The translations under genes were made by a program, and so were the position numbers. The notes below the pieces were generated by a model. That model saw only the letters and a program-made list of their open reading frames with translations. It was not told the origin of the DNA and made no database searches. Shown here piece after piece: positions 52,697 to 60,633 of a stretch of 64,000 bases of DNA (position 1 is its first letter; each line of letters starts with the position of its first letter). The stretch is from Janibacter cremeus (GTDB taxonomy: Bacteria; Actinomycetota; Actinomycetes; Actinomycetales; Dermatophilaceae): positions 1,488,001 through 1,552,000 of the forward strand of contig NZ_JACCAE010000001.1 of NCBI RefSeq assembly GCF_013409205.1, in the 5' to 3' direction.

Positions 52697-53757
52697 TCCG
52701 AGCCCTCCGAGAGGGTGTCTGTGCAGTCACCCGGAAGGAATTCGTTGGAGGCGACGTCGGAAACCGTCGCCGAGCCCTCGGTGACGTCCCCGTACTCCTC
52801 CATCAGGTCGATGGTCTCCTTCCAGTCATCGGTGGCGATACAGCCGAAGCCTTGATCCGCGGTGTTGTCGGTGTGCAGGAGCTCGCTGGAGTTGTGCCAC
52901 TGGTCGGCTACTTGACCGGGCTCGAGCTGGCTCTCCGTGGCCATCTCGAAGAATGCGTCCACGGCAGCGTCGGTGTCGTTGTCGGCGAACTCGACGGCCT
53001 CCTCAAGGGCAGCGAGAAACTCTTCAACCGTCTCGGGGTTGTCCTGGATGAACTCGTTGCCCACGACGATGCCTGAACTGAGGGTCTGCACACCGGCATC
53101 CGCGTACGTCATGGTGACCAACTCGCAATCGCAGGCGAGCTCGAGGTTGGGTTTGCTGACGTTGGTCAGACCGAAGGTGAAGTCGGTTTTATCGCCGAGG
53201 AAGAGCTGCGTTCGCGTCGGGATGTCAACGTTGCGGAAGGTCACCTTCGTCTCGTCGATCCCGGTTGCTTGGGCGTAAGCGGGGAACAGCCGCTCGGCTG
53301 CCGAGCCAGGGGTATATCCAGCGGTCTCGCCGACGAGGTCCGAGGGCTTGTCGATCCCCGAATCCTGAAAGGCGAAGACGGCCAAGGGGGACTTCTGGAC
53401 CATGCCCGCCACCATCGTGACCGGCATGCCCTGCCCGACGGACTGGACCATGGTGGCGGCGTCCGCGTAGCCGATGTCGTCTGAGCCGTTGGCGACCGTC
53501 TGGATCGTGGTGGCCGACCCGTTGCCCTCCTTGAGGTCGACCGTCAGACCGTGCTCCTCGAAGATGCCGGTCTGCACGCCAGCGACGAGCGGGAGAACAG
53601 CTCCGGTGAAATAGACGTCGGCCCGGACCGTCACCTCGTCCGTCCCGCCCTCATCGCTGCTGGAGCCAGAAGAGCCCCCGCAGGCAGCAAGCAGGGCTAC
53701 GGATGTCACGGCGGCGAGGGCCCCGAGGGTCTTGCGGTGGCGTTGGAGTGTGGACAC
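52693..53757 (-). CDS. ABC transporter substrate-binding lipoprotein (NMT1/SsuA type)
   Basis: 354 residues. GTG 53757 is preceded by AAGGGAG. Lipobox LAAC (Cys26). The mature chain follows the SsuA/THI5-like pattern: LVAGVQTGIFEEHGLTVDLKEG, then DDIGYADAATMVQSVGQGMPV, then DKPSDLVGETAGYTPGS. Family members bind sulfonates, nitrate, pyrimidine precursors or aromatic acids such as phthalate. First gene of the three-gene operon; a TTGACA lies about 65 bases upstream. Confidence 0.9.
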   Translation of the reverse strand: MSTLQRHRKTLGALAAVTSVALLAACGGSSGSSSDEGGTDEVTVRADVYFTGAVLPLVAGVQTGIFEEHGLTVDLKEGNGSATTIQTVANGSDDIGYADAATMVQSVGQGMPVTMVAGMVQKSPLAVFAFQDSGIDKPSDLVGETAGYTPGSAAERLFPAYAQATGIDETKVTFRNVDIPTRTQLFLGDKTDFTFGLTNVSKPNLELACDCELVTMTYADAGVQTLSSGIVVGNEFIQDNPETVEEFLAALEEAVEFADNDTDAAVDAFFEMATESQLEPGQVADQWHNSSELLHTDNTADQGFGCIATDDWKETIDLMEEYGDVTEGSATVSDVASNEFLPGDCTDTLSEGSE

Positions 53758-53797
53758 AGGGGTCTCCCTTGACTCGTTCGTGTGTCTTGACAAGGGC

Positions 53798-53828
53798 ACT
53801 CTAGGGTAATTCAAGCGTGAAATGTCAA
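53798..53828 (-). promoter_or_regulatory. Likely promoter of the NitT/TauT-type ABC operon
   Basis: On the minus strand a perfect TTGACA (53828-53823) is followed after 17-19 bases by CCTAGA or TAGAGT (within 53805-53798), about 40 bases before the GTG start. Confidence 0.5.
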
Positions 53829-53944
53829 GGGCTGAACTAAATGCGAACGAGGTTGACCGCAGGGGCAGCCCAGAGATGTCCGGGTTGCCCCCTCCAGGCG
53901 GCGACACAATCAGTCGCGCCTTACGCCCGCCGTCTCCTCGGGCC

Positions 53945-54493
53945 TCAGCGGGTTACGCCGTGCATCACAGAGGTCTCGGGGTACACGGGCAGCTGCGGCT
54001 TCTGAGTTCCGATGATCACGCAGAAGAGGGCGTCCTTGTCTGTGTTGTTGACCAGGCTGCGAGGCACTCCCGCCGGAACCACGACGATGTCGCGGTAGCC
54101 CAGGGCGCGAGTTGCCTTCTTTGTCCCGTCCTCGACGTCGTGGACGCTGACCTCGATCTCGCCCTCGAGCACGAAGAACGCCTCCTCCACGTCGTTGTGA
54201 GTATGCTCCGGACCCGCTGCACCTGCAGGCAAGCGCATGTTGGAGAAGGTGAACCCTCCTGCCGGGATGATGCGCGAGTCGGTGTCGAAGTTGCCTGTCG
54301 CACCAGAGCCGACGTACCGGATCTGGGCGCGGCGGAACTGCTCACCCTTCGCGTCGGCCTGGAAGCCCAGGGCGTCCCAGTCCTCATGGCGTGTCTCTCG
54401 ACTGGCGACGCAGCTATCGATAAGGGCTTCGAGATCGACGCCGGGCTGGATCATCTCGGTGGGGCGCGGGTCAGCCTGCTGGGTCATAGCCAT
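53945..54493 (-). CDS. Cupin-domain protein
   Basis: 182 residues. A single cupin barrel: motif 1 GPEHTHNDVEEAFFVLEGE gives His, His and Glu metal ligands; motif 2 VVVPAGVPRSLVNN has lost the usual His, leaving Ser or Asn there. It could be a metal-dependent isomerase or dioxygenase for a ring-degradation intermediate, or a binding protein. ATG 54493 (MAMTQQ) or 54487 (MTQQ) are both possible. Divergent from a MarR gene, with palindromes between them. Confidence 0.82.
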   Translation of the reverse strand: MAMTQQADPRPTEMIQPGVDLEALIDSCVASRETRHEDWDALGFQADAKGEQFRRAQIRYVGSGATGNFDTDSRIIPAGGFTFSNMRLPAGAAGPEHTHNDVEEAFFVLEGEIEVSVHDVEDGTKKATRALGYRDIVVVPAGVPRSLVNNTDKDALFCVIIGTQKPQLPVYPETSVMHGVTR

Positions 54494-54525
54494 CTCCTTG
54501 GTTGCTGGACGATCATGAACACTTT

Positions 54526-54561
54526 AGTGCTGAACTACACTCTGTCAATATTTTCAGCACT
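54526..54561. promoter_or_regulatory. Inverted repeat between cupin and MarR genes
   Basis: AGTGCTGAA (54526-54534) and TTCAGCACT (54553-54561) are perfect reverse complements, extended to 11 of 12 by TT/AA flanks, 18 bases apart. Probable MarR binding region controlling the cupin gene. Confidence 0.55.
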
Positions 54562-54599
54562 TAAGCAATCTTCAAAGAGTGTGTGGCAAGCCTCTTAGG

Positions 54600-54614
54600 G
54601 CTAAGATCCTTAGC
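54600..54614. promoter_or_regulatory. 15-bp palindrome upstream of the MarR gene
   Basis: GCTAAG-ATC-CTTAGC lies 34-48 bases before ATG 54648. Suitable for autoregulation by the MarR protein; its sequence is unrelated to the repeat at 54526-54561. Confidence 0.45.
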
Positions 54615-54647
54615 GTGCCTGCAACTATGTCGACGATAAGGACCCCT

Positions 54648-55166
54648 ATGAAGACGAAGCCGGACCCGGTCGACCACATCATCAGCACCTGGGGCGATGT
54701 CAGCCCCGATCTCGACGTCACGCCGATGCACGTCTTCGGTCGACTGCACCGTGCCTACCTGCTCTACCGACAGGAGATCACCGCCCTCTTCGAGGAGCTC
54801 GGGACCAGCACGTCCGGGTTCGAGGTCCTGGCCGCCCTGCGTCGTCAGCCCGAGTTCCGTGCCGCTGCAGGAGACCTGGCACAGGGCACCTTGGTCACCA
54901 CTGGCGGCCTGACCCTGCGCGTGCGACGTCTCGAGGCCGAGGGGCTGGTCACCCGCTCCCGGGACACCCGGGACAACCGTGTGGTCTACGTCGAGCTCAC
55001 CGAGATGGGACTGGAGCTCGTCGACCGGGTCGCCCGGATCCACTTCGCCAACCTGGGCCGGCTGCTGGACAGCCTCTCGGAGCGAGAGCGCAGCTCCCTC
55101 GCCGGGGGCCTGAACAAGCTCGAGCAGTCCATGACCTCGGCGACCGGAGCGGCACCCAGCGAGTGA
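54648..55166 (+). CDS. MarR-family regulator of the ring-degradation region
   Basis: 172 residues. ATG 54648 is chosen because AAGGA lies six bases upstream. Dimer helix MHVFGRLHRAYLLYRQEI, winged helix TSGFEVLAALRRQPEFRAAA, QGTLVTTGGLTLRVRRLEAEGLVTRSRDTRD-type recognition region split over residues 80-112. Divergent from the cupin gene and convergent with the catabolic operon (eight bases between stops). MarR regulators in such places are usually released by an aromatic substrate or CoA thioester. Confidence 0.88.
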   Translation: MKTKPDPVDHIISTWGDVSPDLDVTPMHVFGRLHRAYLLYRQEITALFEELGTSTSGFEVLAALRRQPEFRAAAGDLAQGTLVTTGGLTLRVRRLEAEGLVTRSRDTRDNRVVYVELTEMGLELVDRVARIHFANLGRLLDSLSERERSSLAGGLNKLEQSMTSATGAAPSE

Positions 55167-55173
55167 GCGACGC

Positions 55174-56343
55174 TTATCCGGGCGCCGTTTCGGCTCGGAG
55201 ACGGTCCAGCTCGGCGTAGAACGAGTCCACCGCGTCCTGCGCACCGGCGCGCATCTCCTCACGACGCACGGACGCGTCACGGACCTGCGCTCCTGACTCC
55301 CCCACGGCGCGCGACACGTCCTGGGCGAACCGGCAGACGGGCTCGCGCCGACGCCCGAAGAGCGTGAGTGCTGCCTCGAGGTGCCCCTCCCGATCCAGGC
55401 ACTCGGCGAGGACAAGAGCGTCCTCGAGGGCCATCGCCCCGCCCTGCCCCATGAAGGGGGTCCCGGCGTGCGCCGCGTCACCGATGAGCAGGACGTGCCC
55501 ACGGTGCCAGGGCAAAGGCAGGACGACCTCCTCGACGGCGGTGTAGAGGACGTCGCTGTGCGTCCCGATCTCGTCGAGAAGGGCACGAGCGGGTCCGTGG
55601 TGTTCCGCGAGCGCTTCCCGCATGAGTCGGGGCCACTCGTCGCGCGCATGCCGCGTCTTATCCGGGTCGCTGACCGTCCCGAAGGTGTACAGCCAGTCGT
55701 CACTGATCGGCATGATCCCCAAGCGGGTGCCGATCCCCATCTGCATGATCTTGTCGGTCAGGTCCGTCGGCCGTTCGTGGATGCTGCGCCAGATCCCGAA
55801 TCCGGAGTAACGCACCTCCACCTCGGGAGCCACGTGCTGGCGAAGGGGGGATCGCAGCCCCTCGCCGGACACGACCAGGTCATACGTGTGGAGGCTGCCA
55901 TCGCTGGTGGTGACGCGAGCCGCCTCGGCATCGTCGACCAGATCGGCGATCGTGGTGCCGAGCTCGACCCTGACGCCGACCGCTGACAGGCGCGCGGCCA
56001 GGATGCGGTGCAGCTCGGCCCGCTTGATCCCGACGATCGCGGGGATCCGTCCTCCGGCTGCCGTCGGGTAGTAGGTCGTGACGATCGCCTCACCACGGTG
56101 GTCGAGGTAGGGGTTGCGTCCCTGCGGGACGACGAAGCCCGCGGCGAGGACCTCGTCCAGCGCCCCAAGAGCCTCGAGGCTGACCAGAGCGTTGGAGTAG
56201 AGGAAGATCCCAGAACTGGCAAAGGCCCACTCCTGCTGCCTCTCGATCAGCCGGAGGTCGTGCCCTCGCTCGGCCAAGGCGATGGCCGCCGCGCAGCCGG
56301 CGATGCCCGCGCCCGAGACGAGGATCCTGCGCCGGGCGGTCAT
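55174..56343 (-). CDS. FAD-dependent aromatic monooxygenase (salicylate-hydroxylase-like)
   Basis: 389 residues. Group A flavoprotein: GAGIAGCAAAIALAERGHD binds ADP at the N-terminus, VVSGEGLRSPLRQ replaces the usual DG motif Asp by Glu, and IGDAAHAGTPFMGQGGAMALED is the FAD-ribityl GD motif. Such enzymes hydroxylate a phenolic or N-heterocyclic acid using NAD(P)H and oxygen. Overlaps the RidA gene by four bases and is the last gene of the operon. The substrate is not predictable. Confidence 0.88.
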   Translation of the reverse strand: MTARRRILVSGAGIAGCAAAIALAERGHDLRLIERQQEWAFASSGIFLYSNALVSLEALGALDEVLAAGFVVPQGRNPYLDHRGEAIVTTYYPTAAGGRIPAIVGIKRAELHRILAARLSAVGVRVELGTTIADLVDDAEAARVTTSDGSLHTYDLVVSGEGLRSPLRQHVAPEVEVRYSGFGIWRSIHERPTDLTDKIMQMGIGTRLGIMPISDDWLYTFGTVSDPDKTRHARDEWPRLMREALAEHHGPARALLDEIGTHSDVLYTAVEEVVLPLPWHRGHVLLIGDAAHAGTPFMGQGGAMALEDALVLAECLDREGHLEAALTLFGRRREPVCRFAQDVSRAVGESGAQVRDASVRREEMRAGAQDAVDSFYAELDRLRAETAPG

Positions 56344-56753
56344 GACCCCGCCGGGGTGCCGGATGCGGCCGTGGCAGCGATCACTCCCTCTGCCTCGACC
56401 TCGACCTTGAGCCCGGGGTCGACGAGGGCGTTCACCCCGACGAGCGTGGAGCAGGGCATCTCACCTGAGAAGACCTCCGAGCGCGCCCGACCGACGGCGG
56501 CCTTGTCGTCGACGTCGGTGAGGTAGACCCGCAGGACGGTCACGTCTGCGGGCGTCGCGCCACAGGCCCGGACGAGCTCGACCACCCGACGGAATGCCTC
56601 CTTGGCCTGGCGGTAGGCATCATCACCGCCCACCGGACCACTCGGGCCGCCGGCGTGCATCCCCGAGGTCCAGAACCGGTCGCCGCGGACGACGGCATTG
56701 CTGAACATCCCATGGCGCGGCGGCTCAGGGACGGAGTCGGCTGAGACCTTCAT
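56340..56753 (-). CDS. RidA (YjgF/YER057c/UK114) family protein
   Basis: 137 residues. RidA fold: FWTSGMHAGGPSGPVGG at the N-terminal half, VELVRACGATPADVTVLRVYLTD in the middle and CSTLVGVNALVDPGLKVEVEAEGVI at the end; the Arg that binds the carboxylate in true RidA is expected at VLRVYL. Relatives deaminate enamines, and a subgroup are 2-aminomuconate deaminases in aminophenol and anthranilate degradation. In this operon such a role in removing ring-derived nitrogen is attractive but unproven. Confidence 0.88.
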   Translation of the reverse strand: MKVSADSVPEPPRHGMFSNAVVRGDRFWTSGMHAGGPSGPVGGDDAYRQAKEAFRRVVELVRACGATPADVTVLRVYLTDVDDKAAVGRARSEVFSGEMPCSTLVGVNALVDPGLKVEVEAEGVIAATAASGTPAGS

Positions 56754-57091
56754 GCGCGCTCCCTTCGCTCATCGGCCTCGCGAGTGAGGCGCTCGCGTAC
56801 CGGCAGGAAGTCATAGGTCGGGTAGAAGTCGGTCTCGAAGACTCCCCAGGCCCGACGCTCGAGCTCGACGTTGACCGCTGCCAGGCGCTCCGCAGGGAAG
56901 CGCAGGGTGACGATCTGGCCGATGCCCATCGCGACGACCCAGGAGACGATCTCACAGCCCTCGGGTGGGAAGCCGTGCCACCAGTCACGCTCCTCGAGGG
57001 AGGACTGGATCTGCTCGAGGTGCTGTGACTGGTCGTGCCGGAGGAGGACGGTGAGCATCAGCTGCCCATCGTCCGCCTGCGGCGTGGTCAC
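56750..57091 (-). CDS. Conserved small protein of Rieske-oxygenase clusters, function unknown
   Basis: 113 residues. It starts with strands and a helix (LMLTVLLRHDQSQHLEQIQ), then FPPEGCEIVSWVVAMGIGQIV, LRFPAERLAAVNVELERRAWG and FETDFYPTYDFLPV. The pattern suggests a ferredoxin-like alpha+beta fold, like muconolactone isomerase or EthD-type proteins, but I do not recognise a named family. The RHDQS, GIGQ and FYPTYD motifs look like conserved active-site or dimer segments. Overlaps the Rieske gene before it and the RidA gene after it by four bases each, so it works in the same pathway. Confidence 0.75.
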   Translation of the reverse strand: MTTPQADDGQLMLTVLLRHDQSQHLEQIQSSLEERDWWHGFPPEGCEIVSWVVAMGIGQIVTLRFPAERLAAVNVELERRAWGVFETDFYPTYDFLPVRERLTREADERRERA

Positions 57092-58167
57092 GCCTCCCCG
57101 GCGAGGATCTTCGCCTGGGCCTTTGCGTCCGCCTTGTACAGCCGCCGAATGCGCGAGACCCCGAGGTCGTGCTGGTACAGGTGCTCGTGCGTGTCAGCGT
57201 CCTTGGCCAGGATCTCCAGGACACTGCGGTCCTGCTCCAGCACCGCGAAGTGCTTCTCCTCCAGGCTCGTGCGGTAGAGGAAACGCCACACCTCGCGCTC
57301 CCAGCCATCGACCTTGCGAGTGCGCCAGTGGAAGACCGCGACGTTGTCCGCGTCAATCGGCACGGACATCCCGACGATGCCGAAGGGCCCGCCCGGTCCG
57401 GCCTCGTCCCCGTAGGGGATCTCGAGATCGACGTGGTCCATCGCCCCGCGCACGAACTCCACCCAGTCGAAGTTCTTGCCACGCTGGTCGGTCTTCTCGA
57501 AGAAGAACCCCCGGTCGGTCTCCCGGATGCGGAAGCGCGCCGAGGTGTCTCCACCGGACATCGAGTGCGAGTCACCGTGGAGGAAGGCACCGTGCATCGG
57601 GTCCAGGACGTTGTCCATGTAGAAGCGCCACTGCCCGGCCCACTCGACATAGTTGAGGAAGTGGGAGTGCTCCTCCTGCTGCAACCTGTCCGGGAGCTCG
57701 AAGGGAGTCGGCTCGGAGTCCTCGGTCAGCGGCATGAACGCGAAGATCGCGTCGGCTGCCTCGACGACGGCGAGCGACGGTGTGGACTGCCGTCCCTCGA
57801 GGGCGCAGCCCGGCATGCCGGGCACGGCGACGACCGTGCCGGTGCCGTCGACCTGGACGCCGTGGTAGCGGCAGGCCACGCGGTCACCGAGGTGCTGGCC
57901 GGCGGACAGCGGGGCGCTGCGGTGCGGGCACCGGTCCTCGAGCATACGCACCCGCCCGGTGGCATCGCGGAAGAGCAGCCAGTCGACGCCCAGACGGGTG
58001 ACCTTCTGCATCGCCCCGTTGGCAAGCAGGTGCGAGGGCAGGATCGGGTACCAACGGTCGCGCAAGCCGTAGGCGGACAGCTCCTCGGCGGTGAGCGTGC
58101 GGCGGGTGCCGACGGCGTGCCGAGGCTTGGGCTTCTTCGGGGTGGTCGTGGTGTCGGTCGTGGTCAT
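57088..58167 (-). CDS. Rieske [2Fe-2S] aromatic-ring oxygenase, alpha subunit
   Basis: 359 residues. Rieske ligands are in DRCPHRSAPLS (near residue 80) and ACRYHGVQ; the non-haem iron site is NVLDPMHGAFLHGD near residue 180. It resembles single-component oxygenases such as phenoxybenzoate or vanillate O-demethylase types rather than two-subunit ring dioxygenases, and no beta subunit, ferredoxin or reductase is in the window. ATG 58167 is used; a longer frame adds nothing familiar. The first 20 residues are Thr/Lys-rich. Confidence 0.9.
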   Translation of the reverse strand: MTTTDTTTTPKKPKPRHAVGTRRTLTAEELSAYGLRDRWYPILPSHLLANGAMQKVTRLGVDWLLFRDATGRVRMLEDRCPHRSAPLSAGQHLGDRVACRYHGVQVDGTGTVVAVPGMPGCALEGRQSTPSLAVVEAADAIFAFMPLTEDSEPTPFELPDRLQQEEHSHFLNYVEWAGQWRFYMDNVLDPMHGAFLHGDSHSMSGGDTSARFRIRETDRGFFFEKTDQRGKNFDWVEFVRGAMDHVDLEIPYGDEAGPGGPFGIVGMSVPIDADNVAVFHWRTRKVDGWEREVWRFLYRTSLEEKHFAVLEQDRSVLEILAKDADTHEHLYQHDLGVSRIRRLYKADAKAQAKILAGEA

Positions 58168-58168
58168 G

Positions 58169-58384
58169 TCAGCGGCCCATCCTGCGCATCTCGTCACGGA
58201 AGGACTCCTGCGTCCACGACGAGCCGTCGGGCGCATGGAGACCGAGGTCATTGAGGCCGGAGACGAGCCCCGGCAGGTCGTGGACCCCACGACCGAAGAT
58301 CTCCTGGATCGAACCCGAGAGCTTCAACTCGTAGGGACTGAACGGTTCCGGGTGCGTCTGGTGCACCTCGAGGTACTGCGACAT
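58169..58384 (-). CDS. 71-residue recombinase-like helical protein in the catabolic operon
   Basis: Starts MSQYLEVHQTHPEPFSPYEL and contains GRGVHDLPGLVSGLNDLGLHAPDGSSWTQESF split across residues 31-62, ending RDEMRRMGR. The GLHAPDGSSWT segment resembles the small helical element of serine recombinases (where a new-host rule such as gi.t.dG..Wt..s is seen), hence the name. It has no catalytic domain. It is placed between the Rieske gene (one base apart) and the hydrolase-like gene, so it is probably a pathway accessory protein rather than a recombinase. Confidence 0.75.
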   Translation of the reverse strand: MSQYLEVHQTHPEPFSPYELKLSGSIQEIFGRGVHDLPGLVSGLNDLGLHAPDGSSWTQESFRDEMRRMGR

Positions 58385-58393
58385 CGCTCCTCC

Positions 58394-58915
58394 TCAGGAC
58401 TTGTCAACGGTGGTGATGAGGTCGTTGCGGGCCTCGGCGAGCCCCTCGGCGATCGACATGAAGGCACTGGCCCACTCGATGACCGAGGCCGGTCGGTTGA
58501 CGAGAGTCGGTGCCTCGGAGCCGTCGATGATGACGAAGACGCCGTTGTCGATGCCGCCGGCGATCGACTGGGCTTCCTCGACCGGGTGGTCGGGGGTCGG
58601 TGCGGACGCGATGACCAGTGTTGGGACGGTCACGGCGTCCATGGTCGTCAGGTGGACCGGGTCGTCGAGCCGCACGTCGGGGTCGACCAGCACGAGGGAG
58701 ACGACGTGCTCCACGTGTCGAGCAGCGAGCGAGAGCGCGCCGGGCGCGTCCGCGCCGATGGCCACCACGTGCGCTGCCTCCGCGAGCTGCACCGCGGCAC
58801 TGTCCGCGGACTGGTCGCGGTCGTCCCCGCTGACGGTGATTGTCGTCATCCCGGGCGGCGGCGTGCCCGGGTCCGTGCCGATCAGTGCAACGGGTCGGGT
58901 GAGGTCGTCGGTCAT
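58394..58915 (-). CDS. Degenerate alpha/beta-hydrolase-like protein (probable pseudoenzyme)
   Basis: 173 residues. It follows the second half of an alpha/beta hydrolase: HVVAIGADAPGALSLAARH sits where the nucleophile elbow G-x-S-x-G belongs, VVSLVLVDPDVRLDD is the next strand, VPTLVIASAPTPDHP the acid strand, and VIIDGSEAPTLVNRP replaces the loop of the catalytic His. Ser and His are both missing, and the N-terminal oxyanion strand is absent. It overlaps the ThDP-enzyme gene by four bases. Perhaps a structural partner of that enzyme; function unknown. Confidence 0.7.
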   Translation of the reverse strand: MTDDLTRPVALIGTDPGTPPPGMTTITVSGDDRDQSADSAAVQLAEAAHVVAIGADAPGALSLAARHVEHVVSLVLVDPDVRLDDPVHLTTMDAVTVPTLVIASAPTPDHPVEEAQSIAGGIDNGVFVIIDGSEAPTLVNRPASVIEWASAFMSIAEGLAEARNDLITTVDKS

Positions 58916-60633
58916 GCGCCACCTCCGTGGTCGGGCTGGGGTATGTGCACCGGCGGGGTGAAGGCCCCCGGAGTCGGGTCGAGCGCGGTGACATCGACCT
59001 CGACGAGCGTCGGTCGACCGGTGTCGAGCGCGGCTGCCAGGGCCGGCCCGAAGGTCCCCGGTGAGCCCGTGCGCCAGTAGGGCATCCCCATGGCAGAAGC
59101 CAGGTCCTCGAAGTGCGGCGTCCACAGGTCGACTCCGGCGCGGTCCAGACCATTGGCCTCCTGCATGTTGCGCAGGACGCCGTAGCCCGAGTCGTTGAAG
59201 ACGAGGACCACGCAGGAACCACCGAGGCCGCGAAGGGAGGCCAGCTCGCCCAGGTGCACGGCGAGTCCGCCGTCGCCGGCAATGACGACCGTCGGGGCCT
59301 CGGGCCGCGCTGCGGTGGCCCCGACGCCCATGGCCAGGCCCTGTCCGATGCCGCCGCCGAGCGGGAAGACGTTGGTGTCGCGGGAGTACAGCTCCAGCAG
59401 GCGGTTGCCCCACTGGCTGGAGGGGATCGTCACGTCCCTGGCGACAACGGACTCCCTGGGCAGCTGCCCCCGCAGCTCCCGGCAGATCTCCGCGTAGCCG
59501 CCGATGTATCCGGAGAGCTGGTCCCGGACCTCGTGGCGGACCCTCGTGACACGCTCGCGCCACCCGGCCTCGGTGTCGGAGCCCGTCACCCGGTCCAGGA
59601 GCGCCGCGACGACGGACGAGGCATCACCACGGACACCGACCTTGGCGGGGTGCACCCGCCCGATGGCGGCCGGGTCGACGTCCACCTGCACGTGCTGCAC
59701 CGGCAGCGGGAGGGAGTAGGTACGCGTCTCGTTGGACCGGAAATGGGTGCCGATGCTCAGCAGCACGTCCGCGTCGCCGAGCAGCGCAGCCCCCGAGGGT
59801 GTGGAGGCGAAGTTCCCGATGACCAGGTCGTGGTCCTCCGGCACGATCGCGCGCCCGGAGTTGCTCGTGAAGATCGCGGCGCCCAGCCTGTCGGCGAGCG
59901 CGCGGATCTGCGTGCCCGCGCCGTCCGCTCCCCCACCCAGCCACAGGGCGGGACGTCGTGCGGAAGCGAGCACGTCGACTGCGGCCGCGAGCTCGTCCTC
60001 GTCGGGGGCCTCCGGCATCGGCACGGGCACGGGCACGGGGGAACCGTCCACCTGCGCGTCGGGCTGTGCGAGGTACTGCAGGTCACTCGGCCACTCCAGG
60101 GAGTAGGGCCCGTGCGGTGCCGCAAGGATCGTGGCGATGGCCAGCTCGAGGCTCTGCGCGACCGTCTCCGCGGACGGGACGCACGCCGCTCCCTTCGAGA
60201 TCGCGGTGAGCATCTCCAGCTGGGCCGGGACCTCGTGGATGACGCCGCGGTTGCTGCCGACCCACTCACTCTCGATCTGACCGGTGATGTGCAGCACCCG
60301 CGAGCCTGCCGTGAGGGCCTCGAGCATCGATCCCGCCGCGTTGCCGGCCCCGGTGCCGGTGCTCGTGAGTGCCACGCCGATCCCGCCCGTGACGCGGGCG
60401 AAGGCGTCGGCAGCGTTGACCGCTGCGGCCTCGTGGCGCATCTCGACGAAGGTGAGGTCGCGGTCGACCGCCTCCACCAGCGGCAAGTTGTGGATGCTGA
60501 TCACGCCGAAGGCATGGGTGATGCCGTGGCGCCGCATCACCTCGACGAGGACGTCCCCGCCCGTGGCGGGACGGGCGGCCGGGTCAGGGAGCACGGGGTC
60601 GGACGCGCTGGTGTGGGTCTGGGTGTCGGTCAT
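58912..60633 (-). CDS. Thiamine-diphosphate-dependent enzyme (acetolactate-synthase/decarboxylase family)
   Basis: 573 residues, three-domain ThDP enzyme. The catalytic Glu is in FVEMRHEAAAVNAADAFAR, the central domain has GGGADGAGTQIRAL, and the Mg-ThDP motif runs from VIAGDGGLAVHLGEL to VFNDSGYG. It is similar in size to benzoylformate decarboxylase and acetolactate synthase; no regulatory subunit gene is near, so a 2-oxo acid decarboxylase or carboligase acting on a ring-cleavage product is likely. Overlaps both neighbours by four bases. Confidence 0.85.
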   Translation of the reverse strand: MTDTQTHTSASDPVLPDPAARPATGGDVLVEVMRRHGITHAFGVISIHNLPLVEAVDRDLTFVEMRHEAAAVNAADAFARVTGGIGVALTSTGTGAGNAAGSMLEALTAGSRVLHITGQIESEWVGSNRGVIHEVPAQLEMLTAISKGAACVPSAETVAQSLELAIATILAAPHGPYSLEWPSDLQYLAQPDAQVDGSPVPVPVPMPEAPDEDELAAAVDVLASARRPALWLGGGADGAGTQIRALADRLGAAIFTSNSGRAIVPEDHDLVIGNFASTPSGAALLGDADVLLSIGTHFRSNETRTYSLPLPVQHVQVDVDPAAIGRVHPAKVGVRGDASSVVAALLDRVTGSDTEAGWRERVTRVRHEVRDQLSGYIGGYAEICRELRGQLPRESVVARDVTIPSSQWGNRLLELYSRDTNVFPLGGGIGQGLAMGVGATAARPEAPTVVIAGDGGLAVHLGELASLRGLGGSCVVLVFNDSGYGVLRNMQEANGLDRAGVDLWTPHFEDLASAMGMPYWRTGSPGTFGPALAAALDTGRPTLVEVDVTALDPTPGAFTPPVHIPQPDHGGGA

